A stretch of DNA of 64,000 nt, from contig NC_092523.1 in the NCBI RefSeq assembly GCF_037038585.1, positions 48,687,501 to 48,751,500 of the forward strand. Reading direction: 5' to 3'. A program made the position numbers and the translations under genes. Of the stretch, positions 1 through 13,500 are shown piece by piece. The notes beneath the pieces are model-generated. The model was not told the origin of the DNA, did no database searches, and saw only the letters and a program-made list of their open reading frames with translations. Each line of letters opens with the position of its first letter. Positions within the stretch are counted from its first letter, which is position 1. This stretch comes from Patagioenas fasciata. Taxonomy: Eukaryota; Chordata; Aves; Columbiformes; Columbidae.

Positions 1-95
1 GCAATACCACAAAGAGATGTTGAGGAGGAGGCTGAGATGTTAAGATGCCTGCAGCCTTAGCGTGACCGTCATGCCTGTCCTTATTTGTTCTTCAG

Positions 96-3000
96 AGCAC
101 ACGCAGTTGCAGAGGAATGAGGAGGTGCGATGCTCAAACCATGACAAAACACATACGCTAGTTCTCTCCTCTGATGGGATGCTTTCTGAGCAGTGGGCTA
201 CTGCTTCAGCTCACTGCTCTAAGACAAGGTAAGAAGTGGAGGGATGGATGGTAACAGTCAGAGAAGGTGGCCCACTTTTCCTAAAGGTGACATCCAAGAG
301 ACTGAGGCATGTTCCTGTTGTAGAGAGGGAACTGGAACACATTCTTTCCCAGTACCCAAAATTTATCTTCTTTTATTACCCAGCAAGAAGTACACTGATT
401 TTGAGGATAGTACCAAATTCTGAGCTGCTTGAGATGCGTATGAGACAGGCTTCTCTCAAACTTAGTAAGGTTTAGTAGCATATAGCAGAGTAATGCAGAT
501 GACTTGCAAGCCACATGTGGCTTGAGAAAGCTGTGGGTGAAAGAGCCAAGCACACCTGAACCTTGCCACCATCCAATTAGTCTGGGAGGATAACCATCAT
601 CTAAAAATGGCACAGCAGTTTGCTGTGGGATTTCTGTTAACTTGCCCAGGGCTGAGCCTGGTACTCTTCCATCTTCCCACGGTGCAAACCACAATCAAAT
701 CACTTAGTGCACCTAGCATAAGAGCAGGGTGAATCAACTTACAGATGACCTATATTTTTCCACATAATTCCTGCTAAACATGCTAGGCCTTGGTGAGCAG
801 GAGATCTTCCTTTGTCTCATGGCACAGCATCTATCTATTTTGATTTTTTTTTCCTTATTTTTGTAGGCTGGTGAAAGAACTAGAAGACCATCATATTGTT
901 CAAGTAGCATGTGGGGACCAGCATGCCATGGCACTCTCCAGAGGTAGCCTCTTTCAAGCACATTTTTCCTCCAAACAGGAGTCACATTATGGCAACCTTG
1001 CTCTCAGTGTCAGTGGTGACACTGTTAGAGAGTAATGATCGATGGGTAGGGAACACAAAGTGCACCTGGTATCAGCGGCGCCCTTTCCTCTCAGCACCCA
1101 GGGACCTGCAGCTCTGTCTCTCTCCAGTTCCTTAGCACTACCCCTCTGCAAAGGTGTGTTGTGGAGAGCAGATGTGCCCACCCCATTCTGCAGTCACCAG
1201 ACTTGCTCATTCTTAAGTTGGACCACCCCTTTGGTTAGGGACTTCTTGCAAGTATGGCTTTATAGGTTGCAGCACCCTGCCTTTATTCTTGCTGTCCTGA
1301 GTCACACAAGCAGCATGGGGCTGCCGCGAAGGGATCAGAAGCAAACAGGGAGATTTGGCTCCAAATGATGGTCTCACCTTAGAGCTAGATCTCTGAAAAC
1401 AGCACTGATTTTTTACTCCCACTCCCAAAGTGCAGAGACTCAAGGGAAGCAGAGAGGCTGAGCTGTTTTCTTTTGTTCTGTGTGTGAAGGAGGTGAGCTC
1501 TTCACCTGGGGCCAGAACGCCCATGGACAACTTGGAGTAAGCAGGCAAACCGCGCTCATCCCAAAGCCACAGCTGGTGGAAAGACTAAAGGGCATCCCAC
1601 TTGCTCAAATTGCTGCTGGAGGAGCTCACAACGTTGCTGTGTCACTCTCTGGAGCTGTGTACTCCTGGGGAAAGAATGATTTTGGACAGCTGGGACTCGG
1701 GGACACAAGAGGTAAGGAAGAACAGCAGTAGGAGGGTGTTTTCCTGGTCAGTGAGCTCACTGCAGACACAGGATTGGCTCAGAAATGTCAAGCCGCTTTA
1801 GAAGAGCAGGGGACATGAAAGTTTTTGGGCGAAAGTATGTTTGGATAAGTTCTTTGTTTCTGAGCTATTGTATCCTACCCAGGAAAGACATGCAGGGACA
1901 AGGGATTTAGGGGCTGTATTCTGATGAATTTATGTGACAAACAGGGTAGCATGTGCTCATAAAACTGTATGTCTCATAGGTCTCTTTCCGCTCCCGTTCT
2001 CTCTCCAGGCAGTCTTGTATGAAGGAAATTGACTTTATACCTCTTTGCCTTCTTTAATTCTCTGTAAATGCAAGGTGTGATAAGAATTAAAATCAGCCAT
2101 TGTCTTCAAACCTAGAAGGCTAGAGCAGAGTTGCCCTAGCCGGACAGGCCTTGAAGTCAGCGGCATCTAATCAGTCCAATATCTGACCCTTGAGAGTCAG
2201 ATATTTTGAAGCCAAGTACCTTTTGGCAAGCAAATGTGAAAGAACTGTGTTTTGTTTCGGATTTAATGTAGATGAAAAGAAAACACTATGAAAAAGACAG
2301 AACATTATGAGAAAGATTATGTTACTGTCCAGGGTAGGAAGGAACTCAGACCCAAGGTGTAAATACATTAATTGCTGTAAGAGAGGACTAAAAAGTGCTA
2401 AAAACTTTTTTTCTAAATCTTTATTTGTGTGAGACTCCCCAGTTCTCCTTCACTTTAGCAGTACTGTCTTCTTTCCAGACAGAGGCTGCCCATCCTACGT
2501 AAAAGCATTAGAGCACTGGAAGACTGTATTTGTCTCATGTGGAGCAGATCATACAGCAGTTCTCTCCAAGGTGAGTCTGAAGTGGAAGGTAAGCATCTGG
2601 GCCCTCACCCTCGGAGAAAATATACGCTGCTGAAAGTCAACACAATAGAAACACCTGCTTCCATCAGAGTCTGAGGATGATCCCTAAGGGATACTAAATA
2701 AGCTAGTGGGAAAATTTCCCTTTGCTCAGATTCCTGTCACCTGCATGCAAACTTTTGCAGGGAGATGGTGAATGGGAATCCTGGGGCAAAAAGGTGCAGT
2801 TCAACTTTCAGTATTTTTTGAAAACATTTTCTTTTTTTATAGCATATTGAGGACTTCAGAAAATGTGAACAATAGCTAATTCACTAGGGTTTACTCATAC
2901 AAGTAAGACTCTTAAGCAACAGGGAGTTATTCTCAGCAGTTAAATCACTTTCCTCAGGAGTTAGATGATTGGGACATTAGACAATGTAAGATTAGGCTTA

Positions 3001-4563
3001 ATGTGAAGTGGACTCTACCTGTGTTAGAATTAGGGATGTTTTGAATCAAGTCCCTTATAACATATTGTGTCTTGCTGACTCTAACTCTCAATCGTGACCA
3101 TTTGAATGTTGTTAATAATGTAGTGATCCTGTTGTTTTCTTCTTCATCTTCAAGGAGGGGTTGGTGTGCACCTTTGGAGCAGGAGGGTCTGGCCAGCTTG
3201 GTCACAACTCCACTCAGAATGAACTTGTGCCTCGTCTGGTGGCTGAGCTGTGGGGAGCAAGAGTCTCTCAGATTGCCTGCGGCAGGTGGGAAACTACCAA
3301 TAACCTTCTGAGGCCAAGGTCTTAGGCGAATCACTGCAGAGCAGAAAGGAGGGGAGTCACCAAGATGTTCAAATTGCCGCATCCCAGTAGATTTGCACTG
3401 TCGGAATATTGTCCACTGTTCAGGTGTAAGCCACCCTCCTGCCACAGCCCCAGTAAAAGCACAACCCTCAGCCCATGCTGAGCAGAGAGGCAGGGCTGCA
3501 AAGAACACCAGAAACCCTTGTGGGTTTTTTTCTTTCAAGAAATAGAGGGTATACTGGGTTCCAAACGGCAAAAGCCTGTCAGAAACCTGCATCAAGACAG
3601 TTACCAGGTTCCCATCCACTGGGTCCTTAGAAAGAACAAAAGAGGGGTGACAATTATCCATTTTCATTCTGCCTTTCTGGAACTCCTGGGCTTTGTATCA
3701 GGCTCAGCAGCACAGAATTTGCATTTAAACATAAAAGGCTGTGCAGCTAGCAGGGCATAACACTTTATTTTTGTATGTGGAACCACAGTAAATCACAAAC
3801 ATTAATGGACAGTATTGGCAATTTGGGTCCACGCATTTATTGCTGAATGTTTATGCAAGGACGGGTCCTAAGACTTCGGTTAAAGGCATTCTCTAGTTGA
3901 ACTGTCAGGACTCAGAAAGACAAGCCTCAGCTATCCACTCTGAAAACGTATCTGTAAATTTTATTCTGACTAGCCTGGTGGTATTAGCTTATTATGACCA
4001 TTTTTCTTTTTCTGATCAGACAGCACACCCTGGTCTATGTCCCCTCCTTGGACAAAGTCTTTTCATTTGGTTCTGATGAAGAAGGACATCTGGAAGATAA
4101 AAGAAAGCCTAATCAGTTGATACCACTTCCCATCGATTCACCAGTGAATACTGGAAAATCCCATCAGGGTAATGACCACTGTAGATGTGTACAATCTGTA
4201 TTTGTTTCTTCCAGGGAGATGTTTGCTCTCATGATTTCATATTTACACTGAGAGTCTAACATTCATATCTCATGCTCGTTTGGTCATCCCAGCAGATTCT
4301 ACAGTGGATAATTTGATTGGCTGTTTGATTTATCATCATGGGTAATAGCCACATAAAATCAACTTTTAGACAGACAGCTACTATCTGAGAGCTTTTTTTA
4401 CTGTTCCACATCTGTGCACTGACCTCCCTGAAGATAATGACTGTATCTTTAAATGTTTATTTGAAAATCTTTTTATTCTTTCACAGAAAACAACACATCA
4501 CAAAAGGTGATTGAAATTACTGCAGGAGGAAACCGAAGTATTGTCCTCTGCAAGAAGAACAAG
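96..4563 (+). other. RCC1-like propeller exons of the HERC5/6-type gene
   Basis: Seven exons encode RCC1-type blades. Recognisable signatures are VACGDQHAMALS (867-943), FTWGQNAHGQLG and AAGGAHNVAVSLSG with YSWGKNDFGQLG (1490-1711), VSCGADHTAVLS (2479-2570), TFGAGGSGQLGH and IACGR (3155-3285), and VFSFGSDEEGHL (4020-4168). The closing strand is ITAGGNRSIVLC (4487-4563). Lengths 77, 222, 92, 131 and 77 nt equal those of the matching HERC3 exons. In the family this propeller is a substrate or partner platform. The exon at 96-228 is the weakest: it keeps a THTLVLSSDG core but lacks the WG and GQLG signatures. It is supported mainly by matching entry and exit phases and by a length difference from HERC3 of exactly nine codons. 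Confidence 0.82.
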
Positions 4564-7500
4564 GTAGGTGCACGTTTGATCATGGCTTTTAATTTTGCCT
4601 TGTTCACATTATTGCTAGAAACATTTGCTTATTCCATCCTGCTTTTAGAGCTCCAAGTTGCAGTTCTTTCCATGCTTACCCAGAAACTAACTTGCATTGC
4701 AATTATGTATCTGTTCTGTGGTTAATGCATCTGGATGGTGCTGGGTGACCATTAATTTATTCATACTTAGACTGAAATCTTCTTGTAGTGATTGAAAAAA
4801 ATATCCCATCTGCTAGACTTGCAATCTTGTCGCTATTTTTACTTATTTCACACAGAATTCTTGTTTGAATGGAATTGCCACTCTGAAGGATGAAGATGTG
4901 GATGCATGGATCTCTAGTTCCAGTACACAAGACTGGGAGAGTTTAAAAAAGTAAGTCAGAAACCTGCTGGGGGTTTTTTGGTTGTTTTTTTTTTGGTGGT
5001 TTGTTCATTGTTTGACGGGTGTTTTGTTTGTTTTTGGTTTTGTTTTGGTGGTTTTTTTTTTTTTTCCCACCTCAATACATGATTTATCTAAAAAATATTA
5101 TTCTTTGGACACTGTTGTAGGTAGTGATGGTTGAGAATTTGGCCAAGACAGAACGTTGTATCAGCACTTCTTACCTAGTTTTTGCACAAGAAAAAGAGAT
5201 GTTGATAAGCGACAGCCCTTTGACAACCCTTTTGCAGGAACAGAGCAGATGTACTGCCTGTCTTTGAAATCCTTTCCTTCTCTTCTTTCAGAGAATGGTT
5301 GTTAAGGTGATGAAGAGCTGACAAGTTATATCAGAGAAAGATTCAGTCTGCAGACTGATGCCTTTTGCAAAAATCATAATTCAGAGTATCCAAACTGGAA
5401 CGTTCTTTGTGTGTCAGCATTTAAAAATCAGTGATCCCTTCTTTAATTACCCATTTTCAATAGCAGTAAGTATAAACTGCTGTGGGAAGCCTTACACTTA
5501 TGGCCGAGAATTACAATTGTGTAGTCTTTTTTTCAGATCTTATGTGTGAGATTATTTTATTTGGGAAAGTCTGACTGCAGCTGCTGATTTTGAGCATTTA
5601 AAAGTATTGGCTAATTTGCATCTAAATGTTTCCCTGGCTACTTTTGGTACAGTTTGGAACATGTGGAAAGCAGTTGTTGAGAGGGTGAGAGAGGGAGGAT
5701 TCTTTCCAGATCTCAACAGGAAGGGCCTGACAGAAAACTTTGTAATAAAATAGCTGCTTCAGTAGGAATAGAACCAGGAATACAGGTAGTAAGTCTTGCA
5801 TTCCTTCAGGTGCTGGGAACTCAGCTTTTGTGCAGCAGCAAATGGATCCCCTGATAGATTTTTCCTCAGTGTGATACAAAGATCCCATCTGTGAAGGGGT
5901 TCCTCCTGCCTCCCATGCCATGGTGCCTTTTATTTTGCATAACAAATAAAACCAGATAAGGTCCCCAGCCATCAGGAGAAGCTATCTCCATCACAGCACC
6001 CATCAGGACACAGCAACACTCTCAATGAATTAGTGCTAAAAAAAAAAAAAAATTGTGTTCAGGTGCAGACACACTGGTACTCCCAGTTTTTGCTCTTTCA
6101 GAATTAAAAACCTGAAGCTGCTACTCATGTTGAAAGGATTGACTTCAGTTTGTTTTTTACTGTCAGGAATATCGGATTGATCTTTTCATCTGAGGCCTGC
6201 ATCAACGGAAGCTTCCTGGCAAAAAGGTAGTGTGTGCTGTCTAAAACATAACAGAATATATTGGCTGCATGTAAACTGACCAGAAAGTGTAATTTTAGCC
6301 TGTGTATGTAGAGAAGATTAGTTGTATTTGATTTGCAAGAAGCAAGTCTTAATTTTTCAAAGCCCAAGCTAAAATTAAGTTTTTTATCCCCCCAGTCCTA
6401 TTGAAATTTGCTGTAGAAGCTCACATTCCAGCAGAATATCCCATAGTGGCATTTGACAGATGATTATAATCCATTTAGGCAATATTACAGCTCCCAAAGG
6501 ACCCATAATAGCTCCTCCCAGCACTGAAGTACAAGTCATTTTAGGGTGGAATACAGGAAGCCTGCCCTTAACAGTGCACAGCTGCACAAGGCAGGAAGGA
6601 CAGAATATTAATCAGGTTACACCCCAGTGAGAATGTGTTCTTAGAACAGACAAAATTATATATATACCCACTGGAGCCAGGGCTGAACTTTCTGAGTATT
6701 TTCTGATGTTAGGATGCTTAACTATCCACTCAGTAACAAAAAACAGCTTCTCACATAATTTGATGTTCTTTTTTACATTTGCCATAGAGACAAACATTTC
6801 AAAACTTCCAAAGAAGTCTCAGGTGTAGACATGGCAGAAGTGCAACATTTTTATGAGAAGGTCAGCAAGGTGCCAAAAGTCTTCGGGGAGGTAAGGATTC
6901 AATATAAAGATTCCCACTATACAGATACTGAGAAGCTCTAGATTTGTGCATGAAACTTGGGAATTTCCATGCCAACCTAATTCATCTATGATTTTGACAA
7001 AACATAATTGCACTTTTAACCCTTGTTTCTGTTCTGTGTTTTTGTTTGTTTGTTTTTCTTCTGAAGGTGTTAAAGGGGATTTTGAAGTTACAGCCATCAT
7101 TGTCTTCCTCTCCCATCTCACCTGAAAATTTCAGAGTCTACTTGATCTTGCCTTTCCTTCTCCAGGGAGAGTTTAACACCTCTTATGCTCTCAGGCGGGT
7201 AGCACAAACCATCACAAAACTCCAGCCACACAACCTGCGAACGCTTGGTAGGTTTTTATGATGATAGCACTGAATGATTTAAATGCCTGGTCATTTTTGG
7301 CTGCGAAGTAAGAGTTAGTATCACTGATGTAATTTGTTCCATAGTTTTGCCTGAAATAAATGCATTTGGTAAGAGTAGAAACATGGGGACTGCGCAGCAA
7401 GACACAAGAAAAAAAATCATCTCAGTCTGAATTTTACTAATTTTTGTAGTGCAAAATTAAGCTTCTTTTTGTTTAGTTCATTTGATAAAAAGAGAAAATG

Positions 7501-10500
7501 TGGCTTAACACACAAATTGCAGTTATTTGCATGTTACCTGTGACAAATACTTCACCAGCTGTTTTATTTACAGAATGCCTGTGGTCAAATCTAGAAACAT
7601 CCTTTTTCAAGCAGCTGGTCATTCTATATCAGAGAGTTTCCCAGATGATCCTGTCTGACTTTCTCAAGGATGTCAGACGTTGGCTAGGAAGCCTCTACCA
7701 CCTGGACCCACGTCAAACAGTGACCCTGCAAATGCTGCAGATTCTTTACCAGGTGAGAAAGCATTTGGATCCTGATTAGATAGGACATAACAGTATGAGT
7801 TAGAGTAGTTTAATCCTTTTTACTTGTTGAATTCTCAGAGTTTTCTTCTTACAAGGGAACATGGGGCCTTCTCATGTGGGGTTGCTTCAGGAATCGGTTT
7901 GGCTCTACACAAGCATAACTTCGAAGGAGTCCTGCTCTTACGTTGTGCCTGGACATCCCTCTATAGAAATGAAGAGCTGATGCATATTATAGCCTCTGTC
8001 AGGGGGAGGGATGCTTTCAGTGGTGTGAGGAGTGCATGTATTGATGCGTACAGAGCTATGGATTTGCTGTCCATGATCTAGCATGCCCATTCCCCTTTCT
8101 GCTGGTGAGATCTCTTACCCCAGTAACTGCTCACAGTATGTAAAAGACAACCTGCCTGCATGGCACACTGTGGCTGCCACAGTAATGCTGTGTGGTGCTT
8201 TAAGAGCCTGTTACCTGAGAAGTTTTCTGGGACAATAGAATTAGGGCATCTTTAGCTGCATGCAAACAAGGGGAATGGGCAATAACTGTATTCTTCTTGA
8301 CAACCATCCTTTCTCCTACTGAAATGTCAAAAGTTTAGGAAAGTTAAGAGCTCAAATGTGCATTTAGTATGAATCAGAGAGAATCATTAAATGTTGTTCA
8401 AAATTGAATATGTTTTTGGCCAAGAATGCAGATTTGGGCCTTTAAGTTTAGACTCTTGAATCTGTGTTTATCCAGGTAAGTAGACTCAAAAGTGCACCAA
8501 GCCTATTCCTCCATAAGTGCTTACGTCATTTGAAGCTTTACATTTCACTGTCCCCCTAAAAATCATATCTTTTTATGAAGTATGAACATGTATAGGGAGC
8601 TCCAGACTGTCCAACAACATGAAAGACACTCAAAGTGAAACACACCTTTTTTGATGGAGTTTCGTTAAGGGATCTTCATTGTAAATGGAAATTGCTTTCC
8701 TCAATGGCTTTCTGAGACTTCTCACTGCTGACTGCTGTGCTGCTTGTAATGATTCTATCCTTCCACTACTGTGCAGAATCTTGGAGCTCTTTCTGCAGAA
8801 GCCTTGCTACTCCTTAGTCCTGTCCTGTCACACAGACACATAGCTTACTAGATCTGCTGACACTCGTTTTCATATTGCTTGTTATCACTGCAGGTGAACT
8901 CCAGAACTGGTACCAGAGTAAAAGAAAACAACTTCTATGTGCCTGAAGTGAAAGAGATTATCTGTATGTGTCATTTCGTTGATATAAGAGGAGTAAGTAC
9001 AAAATCTTACCAGCAGTGCAAACCACTTTTTTTTTTTATTATTTTTAATGAGTCAATATATATGGAAGTCAACTCTATACTCTAGCCCAGTACTTTTCAA
9101 AGACAATGCATTTTCCCTAGTTCTCTAGCTGTTCTACATTATGCAACCCATTTGCCATCCCAGTATTTTAGCAGCTACAATAGTGCCTTTCCAGCAATGA
9201 CCCCTGGTTCTGAGAGCTGTCCTCCAGCATCTTAAGCAGCTCTTTGCTTTGAACTGGTGTTTAGTGTGAAATAGCACCACGAGCGATGATTGCTACAGTT
9301 CTTGTTGCTCTGGATTTCACTATGTTTAAATAACAGAAATATTGTGAGGTGTCTTTAAACTTTTATGCAGAAACTTTGTCGAGCATTTCAATTTACTTAT
9401 ATCTAAAACCAAAGCTGTGGTAATAGAAAACAATCTGTGAAGTGGTTCATTTCTTGATGACATGAAGGAGGGAAAATTAGCTACCAAATGCATCGGTGTC
9501 ATAGGAAGCAGCATGAAATGGAAACGTGGATAGTAGGGGCTTCCTTAGGCAAAAAATGCCTGGCTGAAATTCGAAGGGCAACTACCTCTTTCATAACCTT
9601 TCATCTGCTAATGTACCAATTTTGTACCAATTAATCAGAGCAGAAGAGAAGGCTTGAGAAACAGTATAGAATCAAAAGCCAAATAGTACATTACCTGAAG
9701 CTGCTGCCTTATCACACTAGAGGTGTAACACCTTGAATTAGATTATTTTGTATACCAATATCTACTTCGGTATTACAGATAATAAAGCAAACAGTTTTTA
9801 ACAACAATGTACCATAGCTTGGCTATCTAGGACATTTTTACTATGCATTTTGGTTTAGCGGAATTATGGAAAATGCTATTAAGATCACTACATCTCTGTT
9901 TTATTCCTGGGGCACTATAACACAAGTGTCTGCCTGCACAGACACTTCGGGTGCCTCTCTGTCAGGGTTTCTCACTCACAGGAGTGTTTAGCAGACAGCA
10001 TGCCTTTGTTGGTGTAGTGTTCGTGTACACAACAGGGGTGTGTTTTAGAGATAAAGGAGTTTGCCAGGGTACAGACTAGCAGTCCAGTCTGCCCATGTAC
10101 CCCCAAACTTGTTTGATTTTGTAAGAGAAAATCAATACGTCTTTTTCCTCCTTCCTTGTAATTTCAGACAGCCCTATGGATGCTGAGCAGGTATCCATGC
10201 ATCTTTGACATACAAGGGAAGATCATGGTTCATTTTACAGAACGCAACACTCGGGCCAGCCATTCGAGTGATGTAAGTATGGGCTTTTTTTTTTTTTTTC
10301 AATTTATAAGAGAGAAACACACTTGCTAACACATTGTTACTTCAATCTTCAGATACCCTTAATAGTGGCGACCATGAAGCTGTGGCGGTTTCCAGTCAAA
10401 AGACAGTGTCTTCTCCAAGACATATGGACCCATTTAAATAAGGCATCAACCCAGCAGTTTAAGAATCTCTTACAGGTAAGATACCAAATCGTATTGTTAG

Positions 10501-13500
10501 TTATGCTGCAGTGTTCTTTGGTTTTCAGTGTTACTGAAGTATTGGTAGAAGAGGTTTGGTCTTTGCTGAGCAAAAACCAAAACTTCGCATCAAATTGTTA
10601 TGAAACATGTTCCATGGAGGACATAGAGTAAATCTGGAGGGTAGTAACTTACATTCTTATTCCCCACAGCCATCAAGCTTTGTTAGCATAAGTTAAATGC
10701 AAGTGGCAGTGCTATTTACCATGAAGTTGCTTTTGGGTAATGTAATAGGATTGCTCAGGAAAACGGTAACTGGTGAAGTCTATTACTGCTAGGCTGACTT
10801 TAAAGACTCTGGGCTAGTTTGCTGTATGTGGAAAAACCTGGTGGCTGGGGACCCAGCAAGCGACATAGCCACAAAAGCCATTTCTCGCATGGAGATGCTG
10901 CCTGAAGGGACAGAAAGGATAGTGCCAGCAAGAGAGGTGGAAAGCTGATGATAATGCTGCTGTCTCTGTGTGGCTTCAGTCAGTGGTTTCCACACAAACT
11001 CAAAGGTTCTCGCAGCTGTATTTTCTTCAGGTATCGCAATGCTAGCCCTGCCCTACAAAAGCCATTAGATGGTTGATGTGAAAACAGCACCTGGGCAGAG
11101 CAGAGCTCAACTTGGGGGCCACATGCCTTGCCAATCACTGACACAAGGGCTGTCAGAGCCTGGCACCATGCCTGGGCAGAGGGAACGATCAACCTCTGCC
11201 CTGTTACCAATGTCTGGGTCTTTCCATGTGAACCTTCTTGACAGCCAGAGCTGTCAAGAGCTCTTCCTTCCTATACACTTGGGAGAAGATTCACAATGGC
11301 TCCTAGAGCTGCCTTTCCTTCCCCCTTCCTCACTACATCAGCTGAAAAAGGCATTTATTTACAGAGCCAGTCAGGCTTGTGCTCTGTACTGTCCTCTAGA
11401 GCTAGTCTCTCTCCACCAATTGTACATGGACCCATGACAAACAGCTGCACTTAGCTACAGTCAGCCTTTGAATACAGCCTTTGAGTGCTCTTGCAGTCAC
11501 TGCCTTTCATACCATGCATCACAGTATTATTTGCCCAGCAGCAGCCCAGTCAGTTTGACTGGATTATTAACATCTGGCCAAGAGACACTGAGGTCTGCAG
11601 TATGTATAACTTGGTGCTGCATTTCTGAGTTTTTCCAGAAGGCACAGGACATTTATGTGTCTGTGGTACACATATAAACCACCCTGTAACAAAACACAAA
11701 AAAAGAAACTCTTGTAATAGATTGTGGCATTAACCTGTCCCCTTCATAGCTGTGTCCTGTGAAGACAGTTTGTCAGACAGTACCAAGAACTTTGCAAGTG
11801 ACAACCTCATAGTGGTCTGTCATTCCGTTTGCTGTTGTTGCTTTAAATGAAAACAGGGAAGGCTGAAATGTTCAGCAAAAGTATTTTCTGTTCCCTCTAC
11901 TGAGGGGAAAGTTGATCTACATACTTAAACAGAATTTGTAGCTGCCAGCTTAACTACCAAATCCTGGACTCAGTTGGAGTTCTTTTTTCTCTAACCTGTC
12001 AGGAGATGCCTCTTTAATGGAGACGACCCAGCCTGGCTATCAAACTTGGGCACTCAGACACATTTAACAAATAGTACAGGGACACAGATCTCCTAAGCAA
12101 ACACTGGAATATGTTGGAGGCCACTCTAATAAAACCCCCAAATGCACAAATACATTTTTTCTGCAGAACTGTCATTTCCCCATCTTTTTATATTTCTTTC
12201 AAGATAAAAAAAAAGGCAAACAAGCAGCTACTGGACATATAGACATGGGTATCCTCCAAGTAAAAGTATTCATTTAACTCTTGTTATTAAACATCTAATT
12301 TATTTTATATTCTTCTGACAGTGAGACATTTCAATAACACACATCAATTCAAAACAAAACCAAAGCTCATAATTCAAAGAGAGATTCATATTGCTACATC
12401 TTGTCATTGCTTATTATTTAAGATCAGTTATTTCATTCATAAGTTCTTCCCCATAAAAATGCTCACTGCCTAGATCTTCATTAGTGCCACTACAAATCCA
12501 CTTGAATACACAAGAAGGAAGTAGTGCTTCTTGTTATTCCTCCTCTTTATCTGCCTTAGCAGTAATTAAGTAATAGGGTGCTGCAGATGACTTAATACAG
12601 TTCCAGATACTACTAGGAAAATGATGAGTCACTGGTGCTAGGAAGGAACTCTCTCAAATCAACTTCAATACCTGATTAGATTAAATAAACTGCACTGCTT
12701 TAGAGAAGCCCAGGGCTTAGCCAACACCTCACACTAGTTGTGCCTAAAAAGCTTAATCCCCATCCAGGTCCACAGGTGGAAGAACACATAAACCGGTATT
12801 GTAACAGGGAACAGGAGACTGTAGAAACACAAGCTGTTGGTGCTGGTGCAGCCCTGTGGGAAGGTTTCATCGACACTGGCTGAGTAAAACAAGCCTGCTA
12901 GGGACAGGAGGGGAATGAGCACAGTCAGGGTGGGCAGGGAGGGGAGCAGGCCTCGTCCGGCCATCAGTCCCGTCACTGCTCTGACTCCTTCGAGCCCTCG
13001 GCTGGCGGCTTCTTCTGAGTCGTCCTGGCAGCCTCGGGGATCATGTTGGGGATGCCGTCGATGATGGGGTACGCGATGCCCAGCTCCTCGTTAATGAGCT
13101 CGTTGGTAGCTTCTTCGTACCTGGCCAGGCAAGTCAGGGAAAAAAAACAAGAGGAGTGAATGACCGGGTTTGCCGCTGGCAGCCCCTCCCGCTCGGCACG
13201 GGGCGGCTGCAGGCCAAGGGCGGGCGGCCAGACCTGCCATTCCGCCGCTCAGGGCCCGGCCCCGGCCCTAGCCCCGGCCTCTCACCTCAGCGGCCGCTTG
13301 GAGAGCGGGCACACCAGGAACCGCAGCAGCGACGGCTCCAGCGGCTGCGCTAAACTGGTGCCCTGGCCGTGCCCGCCGCCGCTAGCCGCCCGAAGCAGCG
13401 CCGCCGTCCCGCCGCGCAGCATGGCCGCTCCCCGCGCCGGTGCGTTCGCCAGTCCGTCCCGGGCTGCGCCGCGGATCGCGCACGGTGGTTCCGCCCGCCT

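Noticed and set aside
2954-3667. 237-codon open frame on the minus strand
   Set aside because: It overlaps the real plus-strand RCC1 exon 3155-3285 and its intron, and its translation has no recognisable domain.
11069-11437. 122-codon plus-strand frame in the intron hosting PYURF/PIGY
   Set aside because: No family similarity, no splice context and no supporting signal.
12965-12976. Upstream GTG as the PIGY start, giving 80 residues
   Set aside because: GTG is not a normal eukaryotic initiator, and this one overlaps the PYURF stop region; the first ATG at 12964 is the better start.
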